NCBI RefSeq assembly: GCF_021495345.1
Contig: NZ_CP099397.1
Location: 2,170,001 to 2,234,000, forward strand
Length of the DNA stretch: 64,000 nucleotides
Source of the DNA: Pseudomonas hydrolytica
GTDB lineage: Bacteria > Pseudomonadota > Gammaproteobacteria > Pseudomonadales > Pseudomonadaceae
Direction of reading: 5' to 3'
The position numbers were made by a program, and so were the translations under genes. Below, in pieces: positions 28,762 to 36,903 of the stretch; position 1 is the stretch's first letter; every line of letters starts with the position of its first letter. The notes beneath the pieces are model-generated. The model was not told the origin of the DNA, made no database searches, and worked only from the letters and a program-made list of their open reading frames with translations.

Positions 28762-30525
28762 ATGACTTCTCTGCTTTCCTCCCGCCAGCGTGGTGCAATA
28801 CGCCTGGCCTGGCGCTTTATCGCGCCTTATCGCGGGCGGGTGCTGGGCGCCTTGCTGGCGCTGCTGTTTACCGCCGCCATTACCCTGTCCATGGGCCAGG
28901 GCATCAAGCTGCTGGTGGATCAGGGCCTGGCCACGCAATCGCCGGCTGCGCTGCGTCAGTCCCTGCTGCTGTTTTTCGTGCTGGTGCTGGCTTTGGCGTT
29001 CGGCACCTACACGCGCTTCTACCTGGTCTCCTGGCTGGGCGAGCGGGTGGTGGCCGATATTCGCCGGCGGGTGTTCGATCACCTGATCGAGCTGCATCCC
29101 GGCTTCTATGAAAGCAATCGCAGCTCGGAGATCCAGTCGCGGCTGACCGCCGATACCACCTTGCTGCAGTCGGTGATCGGTTCGTCGCTATCCATGGCCC
29201 TGCGCAATCTGATCATGCTGGTCGGCGGTAGTGTGCTGCTGGTGGTCACCAACCCCAAATTGAGCGGTATCGTGCTGGCCGCGCTGCCGCTGGTGGTGGC
29301 GCCGATCCTGCTGTTCGGCCGCCGTGTGCGGGCGCTGTCGCGGCAGAGCCAGGACCGTGTGGCCGACGTGGGCAGCTATGTCGGCGAGGTGCTGGGGCAG
29401 GTCAAGACGGTGCAGGCCTACAACCATCAGGACGAGGACAAGCGCCGTTTCGGGCTGTCCGCCGAGGCGGCGTTTGCCGTCGCGCGCAAGCGTGTCGCCC
29501 AGCGTGCCTGGCTGATCACCGTGGTCATCGTGCTGGTGCTCGGGGCGGTGGGCGTGATGCTCTGGGTCGGCGGCATGGACGTGATCGCCGGGCGCATTTC
29601 CGGCGGCGAGCTGGCGGCCTTCGTCTTCTACGCCCTGATCGTCGGCTCGTCGTTCGGTACCCTGAGCGAGGTGATCGGTGAGCTGCAGCGCGCAGCCGGG
29701 GCGGCCGAGCGCATTGGCGAACTGTTACGGGCGCGCAGTCAGATCGTCGCCCCCGCACAGCCGCAGCATCTGGCGCAGCCGGTGCGTGGGCGTATCGAGT
29801 TGCAGGGTGTGCGCTTCGCCTACCCGTCGCGGCCCGACAGCTATGCCATCGATGGTATCGATCTGCAGGTGGCAGCGGGCGAGACCCTGGCGCTGGTCGG
29901 GCCATCGGGGGCGGGCAAGTCGACGCTGTTCGATCTGCTGCTGCGCTTTTTCGACCCGCAGGCCGGGCGCATCCTCATTGACGGCGTGCCGATCGATCAG
30001 CTCGATCCGCGCGAGCTGCGCGCCTGCTTCGCTCTGGTGTCGCAGAATCCGGCGCTGTTCTTCGGCACGGTGGAGGACAACATTCGCTACGGCCGGCTCG
30101 ACGCCAGCCAGACCGAGGTGGAGGCTGCCGCGCGTGCGGCGCATGCCCATGAGTTCATCGAGCGTCTGCCGCAGGGTTATCAGACCCATCTCGGTGAGGC
30201 GGGGCTGGGGCTTTCCGGCGGGCAGCGTCAGCGTCTGGCCATCGCCCGCGCCCTGCTGGCCGATGCGCCGATCCTGCTGCTCGACGAGGCCACCAGCGCC
30301 CTGGATGCCGAAAGCGAGCACCTGATCCAGCAGGCGCTTCCTGCGCTGATGAGCGGGCGTACCACGCTGGTGATCGCGCACCGGCTGGCCACCGTCAAGC
30401 AGGCTGAACGCATCGCGGTGATCGAGCGCGGTCGTCTGGCGGCCATCGGCAGCCATGCCCAGTTGCTCGCCGGCAGCCCGCTCTATGCGCGCCTGGCGCA
30501 GCTGCAATTCGGCGAGGCCGGCTAA
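28762..30525 (+). CDS. ABC exporter, fused permease/ATPase (MsbA-like multidrug half-transporter)
   Basis: A 587-residue half-transporter. The N-terminal six-helix permease (~20-310) is followed by an ATPase with Walker A GPSGAGKST (~380), Q-loop VSQNPALFFG, signature LSGGQRQR (~488), Walker B ILLLDEATS and H-loop IAHRL. It works as a homodimer exporting lipids, drugs or peptides. It follows the DoxX-like gene by eight bases. Its TAA stop interlocks with the TAG stop of convergent rhtA (overlap 30522-30525). Confidence 0.92.
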   Translation: MTSLLSSRQRGAIRLAWRFIAPYRGRVLGALLALLFTAAITLSMGQGIKLLVDQGLATQSPAALRQSLLLFFVLVLALAFGTYTRFYLVSWLGERVVADIRRRVFDHLIELHPGFYESNRSSEIQSRLTADTTLLQSVIGSSLSMALRNLIMLVGGSVLLVVTNPKLSGIVLAALPLVVAPILLFGRRVRALSRQSQDRVADVGSYVGEVLGQVKTVQAYNHQDEDKRRFGLSAEAAFAVARKRVAQRAWLITVVIVLVLGAVGVMLWVGGMDVIAGRISGGELAAFVFYALIVGSSFGTLSEVIGELQRAAGAAERIGELLRARSQIVAPAQPQHLAQPVRGRIELQGVRFAYPSRPDSYAIDGIDLQVAAGETLALVGPSGAGKSTLFDLLLRFFDPQAGRILIDGVPIDQLDPRELRACFALVSQNPALFFGTVEDNIRYGRLDASQTEVEAAARAAHAHEFIERLPQGYQTHLGEAGLGLSGGQRQRLAIARALLADAPILLLDEATSALDAESEHLIQQALPALMSGRTTLVIAHRLATVKQAERIAVIERGRLAAIGSHAQLLAGSPLYARLAQLQFGEAG

Positions 30526-31373
30526 CTCTTGGGCCGGATCGTCGCCGCCGCTCCGGCCGAGGCGAGAATGATCGCGCCAATGGCCAGCCACTGGTTCCAG
30601 CTCAGCTTCTCGCTGAGGAACAATAGGCCGGAGAGCGCGGCGATGGCCGGCTCCAGGCTCATCAGGATGCTGAAGGTGCGCGCCGGCAGACGGGTCAGGG
30701 CGACCATTTCCAGGCTGTAGGGCAGCGCCGAGGAGAGCACCGCCACGCCCAGGGCGATGGGCAGCAGATCGACCGAGAACAGGCTGCCTCCGGCCTGCCA
30801 CAGGCCGATGGGCAGCACCAGCAGTGCGGCAACCCAGGTGCCCAGGGCCACGGTCTGGCGGCCATGGGCGGCGCCGGCTTTCTGTCCGAAGACGATGTAC
30901 AGCGCCCAGCACAGGCCGGCAGCGAGCGCCAAGGCCATGCCCAGCGGGTCGAGCTGGGTCTGCGCCAGGCCGCTGGGCAGCAGCAGCCACAGGCCGAAGA
31001 CGGCCAGGGCGACCCAGACGAAATCCAGCAGGCGCCGCGACGACAGCAGCGCCAGGCCCAGCGGGCCGGTGAACTCCAGGGCCACGGCAATGCCCAGGGG
31101 GATGCTCTGCAGCGACATGTAGAACAGCAGGTTCATCCCGCCGAGGGCCAGGCCATAGGCCAGCAGCGAGCGATAGGCGGCCAGGTTCAGGCGCGTGCGC
31201 CAGGGCTGCATCACCAGCGACAGTATGCTCGCGCCCAGCACCAGGCGCAGCGCCGTGGTGCCTTCGGCGCCCACCAGCGGGAACAGGCTCTTGGCCAGCG
31301 AGGCGCCGCTCTGGATCGAGATCATGGCCACCAGCAGCAGGCCGATGGGGGCGAGTAGGGCGGTGCGTGGCAT
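30522..31373 (-). CDS. rhtA: Threonine/homoserine exporter RhtA (EamA/DMT family)
   Basis: A 283-residue inner-membrane protein with ten hydrophobic segments. Its N-terminus (MISIQSGASLAKSLFPLVGA ... GGMNLLFYMSLQSIPLGIAV) is close to E. coli RhtA. RhtA exports threonine and homoserine by proton antiport. The 3' end overlaps that of the ABC exporter by four bases, and no separate terminator is visible between them. Substrate assignment is by family resemblance. Confidence 0.88.
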   Translation of the reverse strand: MPRTALLAPIGLLLVAMISIQSGASLAKSLFPLVGAEGTTALRLVLGASILSLVMQPWRTRLNLAAYRSLLAYGLALGGMNLLFYMSLQSIPLGIAVALEFTGPLGLALLSSRRLLDFVWVALAVFGLWLLLPSGLAQTQLDPLGMALALAAGLCWALYIVFGQKAGAAHGRQTVALGTWVAALLVLPIGLWQAGGSLFSVDLLPIALGVAVLSSALPYSLEMVALTRLPARTFSILMSLEPAIAALSGLLFLSEKLSWNQWLAIGAIILASAGAAATIRPKS

Positions 31374-31399
31374 GGGGCTGTCCTGGCCTGGGGATCAAA

Positions 31400-31425
31400 G
31401 AAAAAACCGGCCGCGAGGGCCGGTT
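31400..31425 (-). terminator. ppnP terminator
   Basis: 8-bp perfect arms AACCGGCC (31405-31412) and GGCCGGTT (31418-31425). On the minus strand the hairpin is followed by a run of T (six A on the plus strand, 31401-31406). It lies 20 bases after the ppnP stop. Confidence 0.9.
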
Positions 31426-31444
31426 CTTCGGAGCGCGCGTCTGC

Positions 31445-31726
31445 TTAGCGATATTCGCAGAGGTAGGCGGTATCCACCGCGACCTTCAGCTGGAACTTGC
31501 TGTTGGCCGGTACGGTGAAGTTGCTGCCGGCTTCGAAGGTGCTCCAGCTGTCGCTGCCCGGCAGTTTCACGGTCAGGGCGCCGGCCACCACGTGCATCAC
31601 TTCCAGCTGGCTGGTGCCGAACTCGTATTCGCCCGGGGCCATCACGCCGATGGTGGCAGGGCCTTCGGCCATGGCGAAGCCGATGGATTTGACGGTGCCG
31701 TCGAAGTACTCGTTGACCTTGAACAT
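31445..31726 (-). CDS. ppnP: Pyrimidine/purine nucleoside phosphorylase PpnP
   Basis: A 93-residue single-domain cupin of the PpnP (DUF1255) family. Recognisable segments are [44 protein letters not shown] and the YLCEY end. It splits nucleosides to base plus ribose-1-phosphate. The frame runs far upstream through an antisense region; ATG 31726 has GAGGAA upstream and gives the exact family length. Confidence 0.94.
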
Positions 31727-31791
31727 CTGCGATTCCTCGGGAAGGGTTACAAAAGGGGGCGCCAGTATGCCCAAGCGCCTTTTTTTCGTCA

Positions 31792-32340
31792 TCAGTCTTT
31801 GAGCGGCAGCACCAGCGGCAGCAGGCGAGCGGTGTTGCGGGCGTCGGTCAGGGCGCGATGTTGCGCGCCCTGAAATTGCAGGCCGGCCAGTTGCAATGCA
31901 CTGTGCAGGCCGACTGGGCGTGGCAGCTGGCGGGCCTTGGCGAAAGCCTGCTTGAGGTTGAGATGAGGTGTCCCTTGCAGCAGGCTGGTCAACTGGTGCT
32001 GACGCCACTCCTGCTCCAGCTGGCGGCGATCGTAATCGCCCCAGCTGCTCCAGCCGACCAGGCGCGGGGCGTGTTGCTCCAGCCAGCGCTCGAGCTGTGC
32101 CCAGACCTGCGGCAGAGACCCGGCACCGTCGACGTCGGCCTGGGCGATATGGGTCAGTTCCCGGCAGAAATCGGTCAGGCAGGGGCGCCGCTGCGGTTTG
32201 ACGAAACGCTGGAAGTGGTCGCGCTCGTGGCCATCGGCCCCCACCAGGCTGGCGCCGATCTCGATGATTTCCATTTCTTCCAGTGGCCAGCCGCCTTCGT
32301 CGGTGGTGGCTTCCAGGTCGATGACCAACCAATGCCCCAT
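31792..32340 (-). CDS. DEDDh 3'-5' exonuclease
   Basis: A 182-residue RNase T / DNA polymerase III epsilon-type exonuclease. Metal-binding residues are seen in IDLEATT (Asp and Glu at motif I), in the [11 protein letters not shown] region (motif II), and in [13 protein letters not shown], which gives His and Asp of motif III (DEDDh). Similar to the KapD/ERI1-like single-domain exonucleases, so RNA or DNA 3' trimming is likely. ATG 32340 follows AAAGGAG; the frame to 32532 is an extension. It lies 65 bp before ppnP on the same strand. Confidence 0.86.
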
Positions 32341-32572
32341 GGGCGCTCCTTTGCATGAGGGCCAGGCTTGCGAGACCTGGCCTGAACGGGTCCGCCCGCA
32401 GTATGGAAGGCCTTTTCGGCCAGGGCAAACCCCTGATGCGAGGTTGTGCGGCGGCGATTTCTGCTGTCCTGGTGCCGCCGAGCGCTGCATGAGAGGCGAG
32501 TCTGTTGCAAAAGCTTTGATGATTCGCGGCATGCCCGTTAGGCTCTGCCGCCTGTGTCTGGAGGAGCTTGCT

Positions 32573-33445
32573 ATGGCAAAGGTCGCGTTTATCGGTTTGG
32601 GTGTGATGGGTTATCCGATGGCCGGGCATCTGGCCCGTAATGGCCATCAGGTGACGGTATACAACCGCTCGCCGGGCAAAGCCGAGCAGTGGATGGGCGA
32701 GTACGCCGGCGCCAGCGCGCCGACGCCGCGCGAGGCGGTGCAGGGTGCCGAGCTGGTGATGTGCTGCGTGGGCAACGACGATGACCTGCGCAGCGTGATA
32801 CTGGGCGAGCAGGGCGCGTTCGCCGGCATGGCGCCGGGCGCCATTCTGGTCGACCACACCACGGCCTCCGCCGACGTCGCGCGCGAGCTGGCGGCCATTG
32901 CTGCCGAGCGTGGTCTGGGGTTTCTCGACGCGCCGGTGTCCGGCGGCCAGGCTGGTGCGGTCAATGGCGTGCTGACGGTCATGGTGGGCGGCGAGCAGGC
33001 GGCCTATGCCGCGGCCGAGCCGGTGATCCAGAGCTACGCGCGGATGATCCGCCTGATGGGGCCGGCCGGCAGCGGCCAGCTGAGCAAGATGGTCAACCAG
33101 ATCTGCATTGCCGGCCTGGTCCAGGGCCTGGCCGAGGGGCTCAACTTCGCCCAGCACGCCGGCCTGGACGCTCATGCCGTCGTCGATGTGATCAGCAAGG
33201 GCGCGGCCCAGTCCTGGCAGATGGAAAACCGCTACAAGACCATGCTGGCCGGCGAATTCGACTTCGGTTTCGCCGTCGACTGGATGCGCAAGGACCTTTC
33301 CATTCTGCTCGAAGAGGCGCGGCGCAACGGCGCGCAGCTGCCGGTGACGGCGCTGGTCGACCAGTTCTACGCCGACGTGCAGGCCATGGGCGGCGGGCGC
33401 TGGGATACGTCCAGCCTGCTGGCGCGTTTGCAGCGTAACCGCTGA
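32573..33445 (+). CDS. NAD(P)-dependent beta-hydroxyacid dehydrogenase (3-hydroxyisobutyrate dehydrogenase family)
   Basis: A 290-residue enzyme of the HIBADH/GarR family: N-terminal Rossmann [10 protein letters not shown] (~8-17), the substrate-binding [11 protein letters not shown] (~122), and the catalytic lysine in GQLSKMVNQ near residue 171. It oxidises a beta-hydroxyacid to the semialdehyde or reduces tartronate semialdehyde/succinic semialdehyde. The exact substrate cannot be told. ATG 32573 has GGAGGAG upstream; the frame opens much further left through the exonuclease antisense. Confidence 0.9.
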
Positions 33446-33518
33446 GCGGAAGGCCTCGACTGGCGAGGCGCGCGTCATTAGGATCGCCGCCGTTCGTTTC
33501 GCTTCGTTGAGGTCGCCC

Positions 33519-33770
33519 ATGGAGTGTCGTGCCGGGTGCGGTGCCTGCTGCATCGCGCCTTCCATCAGTTCGCCGATTCCCGGCATGCCTGAAGGCAAGC
33601 CGGCCGGCGTGCGCTGTATCCATCTGTCCGCTGAGTTTCTTTGCGCATTGTTCGGGCGCGCCGAGCGTCCGGCAGTCTGCGTCGGTTTCAAGGCCGACGA
33701 ACAGGTTTGCGGGAATGACCGGGAAAGCGCGATTCGCTTGCTTGGCTGGCTGGAGCAGGCGACGGCCTGA
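33519..33770 (+). CDS. YkgJ-family cysteine-cluster protein
   Basis: An 83-residue protein with the cysteine-rich opening [11 protein letters not shown] and further cysteines in VRCIHL, LCALF, AVCVGF and VCGN. These match the YkgJ (UPF0153) zinc/iron-binding cluster family, here a short version. Function unknown, presumably metal binding. ATG 33519 (GAGG ten bases upstream) is chosen over 33507. Confidence 0.85.
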
Positions 33771-33831
33771 CCGGCTGAACCCGCCTCGCCCGGACGCGGT
33801 CGAAGCTTCAGTGGTTCTCGGGAGTAGCTCG

Positions 33832-34437
33832 ATGCAGATAGTGCGTTTTTCCGCTTTGCTCATGACGCTCTGTGCGGTCAGCGTCCAGGCGGCCGACAGG
33901 CAATGGCAGCTGGCGCGCGAGGAGGACGGTATACGGGTGTATCTGGCCGATGTGCCGGGCTCCAAGTACAAGGCCTACCGTGGCGTGGTCACGGTGAAGA
34001 GCGATCTGCCCGGTTTGCTGGCCGTGCAGGAAGACGTCGCCGGGTCCTGCGCCTGGATCTACAGCTGCCAGCAGCAGCGGCTTTTGAAAAGCGAGGGCGA
34101 GGTCAGCGAGCTGTACACCCGTTTCGAGATGCCCTGGCCGGTCAAGGCGCGGGATTCGATAATCGAAGTCACCACCCATACCGAATCCGATGGCAGCGTC
34201 ACGCGCCAGCTCAAGGCCGTGCCAGGGCGCTTGCCGGAGGAGGGCGGCTTCGTGCGGGTGCAGCGCGTCGATGGCCAGTGGCGTCTTAAGCCGCTGGAGG
34301 GTGATCGCGTGGAAGTCACCTACGAGGCGCATACCGAGCCGGGCGGCAGCGTGCCTTCATGGCTGGCCAACAGTTTTGTCGTCGATGCCCCGCTGCAGAC
34401 CCTCAAGGGGTTGCGTGCGCAGGTCGAGGGTGGCTGA
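33832..34437 (+). CDS. START-domain periplasmic lipid-binding protein
   Basis: A 201-residue protein with signal peptide [20 protein letters not shown] and a single START domain (~25-200): [43 protein letters not shown], and [28 protein letters not shown] domains bind lipids in a hydrophobic groove; a periplasmic carrier or envelope role is likely by family. ATG 33832 begins the signal peptide; the open frame upstream (from 33529) is antisense noise over the YkgJ gene. Confidence 0.88.
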
Positions 34438-34477
34438 GCGGCGGTTAAAACGCGGGAATCATCGAGCGCAAACGAAA

Positions 34478-34503
34478 AAAAGGCTGCCAGTTGGCAGCCT
34501 TTT
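34478..34503. terminator. Bidirectional terminator between START gene and gltA
   Basis: Arms AAAAGGCTGCCA (34478-34489) and TGGCAGCCTTTT (34492-34503) form a perfect 12-bp stem with a two-base top. It has A-rich and T-rich ends and lies between two converging genes. Confidence 0.9.
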
Positions 34504-34521
34504 GCGTAGTGCGCGAGGACC

Positions 34522-35802
34522 TCAGCCGCGGTCGGCCGGCAGGTCACGCTGCTCGTAGCCGGTGTACAGCTGGCGCGGACGGCCGATCTTGTACGGGCCG
34601 GAGAGCATTTCCTTCCAGTGCGAGATCCAGCCCACGGTGCGTGCCAGGGCGAAGATCACGGTGAACATCGAGGTCGGAATGCCGATGGCCTTGAGGATGA
34701 TGCCCGAGTAGAAGTCCACGTTCGGGTAGAGGTTGCGCTCCTTGAAGTAAGGATCGTTGCGCGCGATCTCTTCCAGCTTCATCGCCAGTTCCAGCTGCGG
34801 GTCGTTGATGCCCAGCTCGGCCAGTACCTCGTCGCAGGTCTGCTTCATCACCTTGGCGCGCGGGTCGAAGTTCTTGTACACGCGGTGGCCGAAGCCCATC
34901 AGCTTGAACGGATCGTTCTTGTCCTTGGCCTTGGCCACGTACTTGTCGATGTTGTCCACGCTACCGATCTCGTCGAGCATGGTCAGCACCGCTTCGTTGG
35001 CGCCGCCGTGCGCCGGGCCCCAGAGGGCGGCGATGCCGGCTGCGATGCAGGCGAACGGGTTGGCGCCCGAAGAGCCAGCCAGACGTACGGTGGAGGTGGA
35101 GGCGTTCTGCTCGTGGTCGGCGTGGAGGATGAAGATCTTGTCCATCGCCTTGGCCAGTACCGGGCTGATCGGTTTGATCTCGCACGGGGTGTTGAACATC
35201 ATGTGCAGGAAGTTTTCCGCGTAGTTCAGGTCGTTACGCGGGTACATCATGGGCTGGCCCATGGAGTACTTGTAGGTCATGGCGGCGATGGTCGGCATCT
35301 TGGCCACCAGGCGCATGGCCGAGACTTCGCGGTGCTGCGGGTTATTGATGTCCAGCGAGTCGTGATAGAAGGCGGACAGGGCGCCGACCACGCCACACAT
35401 GATGGCCATCGGGTGGGCGTCACGGCGGAAGCCGTTGAAGAAGGTCTTCAGCTGCTCGTGAACCATGGTGTGGTTCTTGATGGTGCTGACGAACTTGGCC
35501 TTCTCTTCCTTGCTCGGCAGTTCGCCATTGAGCAGCAGGTAGCAGGTTTCCAGGTAGTCGGATTGCTCGGCGAGCTGCTCGATGGGGTAGCCGCGGTGAA
35601 GCAGGATGCCCTTGTCGCCGTCGATATAGGTGATCTTCGACTCGCAAGAGGCGGTCGACATGAAACCAGGATCAAAGGTGAACCGACCCGTGGCGGTCAG
35701 GCTCCGCACATCTATTACATCGGGACCAACAGTGCCGGTCAGAACGGGCAGTTCGACGGGGGCATTGCCCTCGATGATCAACTGCGCTTTTTTGTCAGCC
35801 AT
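34522..35802 (-). CDS. gltA: Citrate synthase
   Basis: A 426-residue type II (hexameric, NADH-sensitive) citrate synthase, condensing oxaloacetate with acetyl-CoA. Active-site segments include [44 protein letters not shown] and NVDFYSGI, which contain the catalytic His/His/Asp. ATG 35802 ([12 protein letters not shown]) has AGGAGG upstream; the frame extends to 35847. Divergent from the sdh operon, as in P. aeruginosa; a clean sigma70 promoter precedes it. Confidence 0.97.
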   Translation of the reverse strand: MADKKAQLIIEGNAPVELPVLTGTVGPDVIDVRSLTATGRFTFDPGFMSTASCESKITYIDGDKGILLHRGYPIEQLAEQSDYLETCYLLLNGELPSKEEKAKFVSTIKNHTMVHEQLKTFFNGFRRDAHPMAIMCGVVGALSAFYHDSLDINNPQHREVSAMRLVAKMPTIAAMTYKYSMGQPMMYPRNDLNYAENFLHMMFNTPCEIKPISPVLAKAMDKIFILHADHEQNASTSTVRLAGSSGANPFACIAAGIAALWGPAHGGANEAVLTMLDEIGSVDNIDKYVAKAKDKNDPFKLMGFGHRVYKNFDPRAKVMKQTCDEVLAELGINDPQLELAMKLEEIARNDPYFKERNLYPNVDFYSGIILKAIGIPTSMFTVIFALARTVGWISHWKEMLSGPYKIGRPRQLYTGYEQRDLPADRG

Positions 35803-35861
35803 ATGTGGCCTCCTAGTTATGCTTGAAATCATCAGACAGCCCCCCACGCAGGGCCCGCACC

Positions 35862-35889
35862 ACTATAGTGGGATAAATCCGAAAGTCAA
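35862..35889 (-). promoter_or_regulatory. gltA sigma70 promoter
   Basis: Read on the minus strand: TTGACT (35884-35889), 16 bases, TATAGT (35862-35867). Predicted start near 35855 gives a leader of about 53 bases. The palindrome CACTATAGTG covers the minus-10. Confidence 0.75.
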
Positions 35890-36003
35890 TTTGCGAGAAC
35901 CCAGGCAGCAGAAGGGTTTGGGCGGGATTTTCAACGAAAAAAGGCCGCTATTTACGCCATTTATTTGAAGGCTGCAATGCGCTTTTTGGGGGAGGGCATT
36001 GCA

Positions 36004-36032
36004 TTGTCATTAGTCTGCTAACTGTCTATACT
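36004..36032 (+). promoter_or_regulatory. sdhCDAB sigma70 promoter
   Basis: TTGTCA (36004-36009), 17-base spacer, TATACT (36027-36032). Predicted start near 36039, giving a leader of about 113 bases to the sdhC GTG. Confidence 0.78.
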
Positions 36033-36038
36033 CTGCGC

Positions 36039-36151
36039 CCGACCGCCAGGGGCTTTGCGGCCATATCATGGCGGTCGTCACTCCTTGGGTGATGGGTACC
36101 TGACCAGTGCACTTCCCAACAACTTTGCCCTGATAGTTAGGGGCTCTCAGT
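36039..36151 (+). promoter_or_regulatory. sdhC leader with foldable ribosome site
   Basis: GACCGCC (36040-36046) can pair with GGCGGTC (36070-36076). Near the start, GCCCT (about 36127-36131) can pair with AGGGG(C) at 36139-36144, which contains the ribosome site. CAACAACTT (about 36118-36126) loosely resembles Hfq/Crc A-rich target sites. Regulation is inference. Confidence 0.4.
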
Positions 36152-36538
36152 GTGATAAAAGCCGTGAATAGCCAACGACCTGTAAACCTAGACCTTAGGA
36201 CTATCAAGCTCCCGATCACCGCTTACACGTCCATTCTTCACCGTATCTCCGGTGTCATCCTCTTTGTCGGTATCGCCATCCTGCTGTTCGGCCTCGACAA
36301 GTCGCTGACCTCCGAAGAGGGCTTCGCCCAGGTGAAGGAATGCCTGACCAGCCCGCTGGCCAAGTTCGTGATCTGGGGTCTGCTGTCCGCTCTGCTGTAC
36401 CACCTGGTGGCCGGTGTGCGCCATCTGATCATGGACATGGGCATCGGTGAGACGCTGGAAGGCGGCAAGCTGGGCTCGAAAATCGTCATCGCCGTCGCGG
36501 CGATCGTGATCGTGCTGCTGGGGGTGTGGATATGGTAA
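36152..36538 (+). CDS. sdhC: Succinate dehydrogenase cytochrome b556 subunit SdhC
   Basis: A 128-residue membrane anchor with three helices (~30-50, 65-87, 105-127). The motif HRISGVILFVGI and the haem-ligand histidine region LYHLVAGVRHLIMD are typical of SdhC. GTG 36152 (VIKAVNSQRPVNLDL) follows AGGGG by eight bases. With SdhD it binds haem b and ubiquinone. Its stop overlaps the sdhD start by seven bases. Confidence 0.95.
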   Translation: MIKAVNSQRPVNLDLRTIKLPITAYTSILHRISGVILFVGIAILLFGLDKSLTSEEGFAQVKECLTSPLAKFVIWGLLSALLYHLVAGVRHLIMDMGIGETLEGGKLGSKIVIAVAAIVIVLLGVWIW

Positions 36539-36900
36539 CTAATGTCACGAATTTCTCGCGTTCGGGCCTCTATGACTGGATGGCGCAACGCGTTTCTGCG
36601 GTCGTTCTCGCGGCTTACACGCTGTTTCTGCTGGGCTATGTGATCTGCAATCCGGGTATGGGTTATGCCGAATGGCACGGCCTGTTCTCCAATACCGCGA
36701 TGCGCATCTTCAGCCTGCTGGCACTGGTAGCACTGAGCGTGCACGCCTGGGTCGGCATGTGGACCATCTCCACCGACTACCTGACGCCGATGGCGCTGGG
36801 CAAGTGGGCGACTGGTGTGCGTTTCCTGTTCCAGGCCGTGTGCGGCATCGCGATGTTCGCGATGTTCGTCTGGGGCGTGCAGATTCTGTGGGGTTTCTGA
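36532..36900 (+). CDS. sdhD: Succinate dehydrogenase membrane anchor SdhD
   Basis: A 122-residue membrane anchor with three helices. DWMAQRVSAVVLAAYTLFLL near the N-terminus (quinone-site Arg) and LVALSVHAWVGMWTISTDYL with the haem-ligand histidine define SdhD. ATG 36532 is preferred to GTG 36526. It overlaps sdhC by seven bases; sdhA follows after three. Confidence 0.95.
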   Translation: MVTNVTNFSRSGLYDWMAQRVSAVVLAAYTLFLLGYVICNPGMGYAEWHGLFSNTAMRIFSLLALVALSVHAWVGMWTISTDYLTPMALGKWATGVRFLFQAVCGIAMFAMFVWGVQILWGF

Positions 36901-36903
36901 TTC

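Larger units (their letters stand above)
35803..36151. other. gltA-sdhC divergent regulatory region
   Basis: 349 bp with no gene. From left to right it holds the gltA ribosome site and leader, the gltA promoter (35862-35889), an A/T-rich stretch with poly-A (35936-35946), the sdhC promoter (36004-36032) and a ~115-base sdhC leader that can fold. Confidence 0.8.

Noticed and set aside
31445..33691. 748-codon minus-strand frame reading through ppnP
   Set aside because: Only the last 93 codons (PpnP) are real; the rest is antisense to the dehydrogenase and overlaps the exonuclease in another frame.
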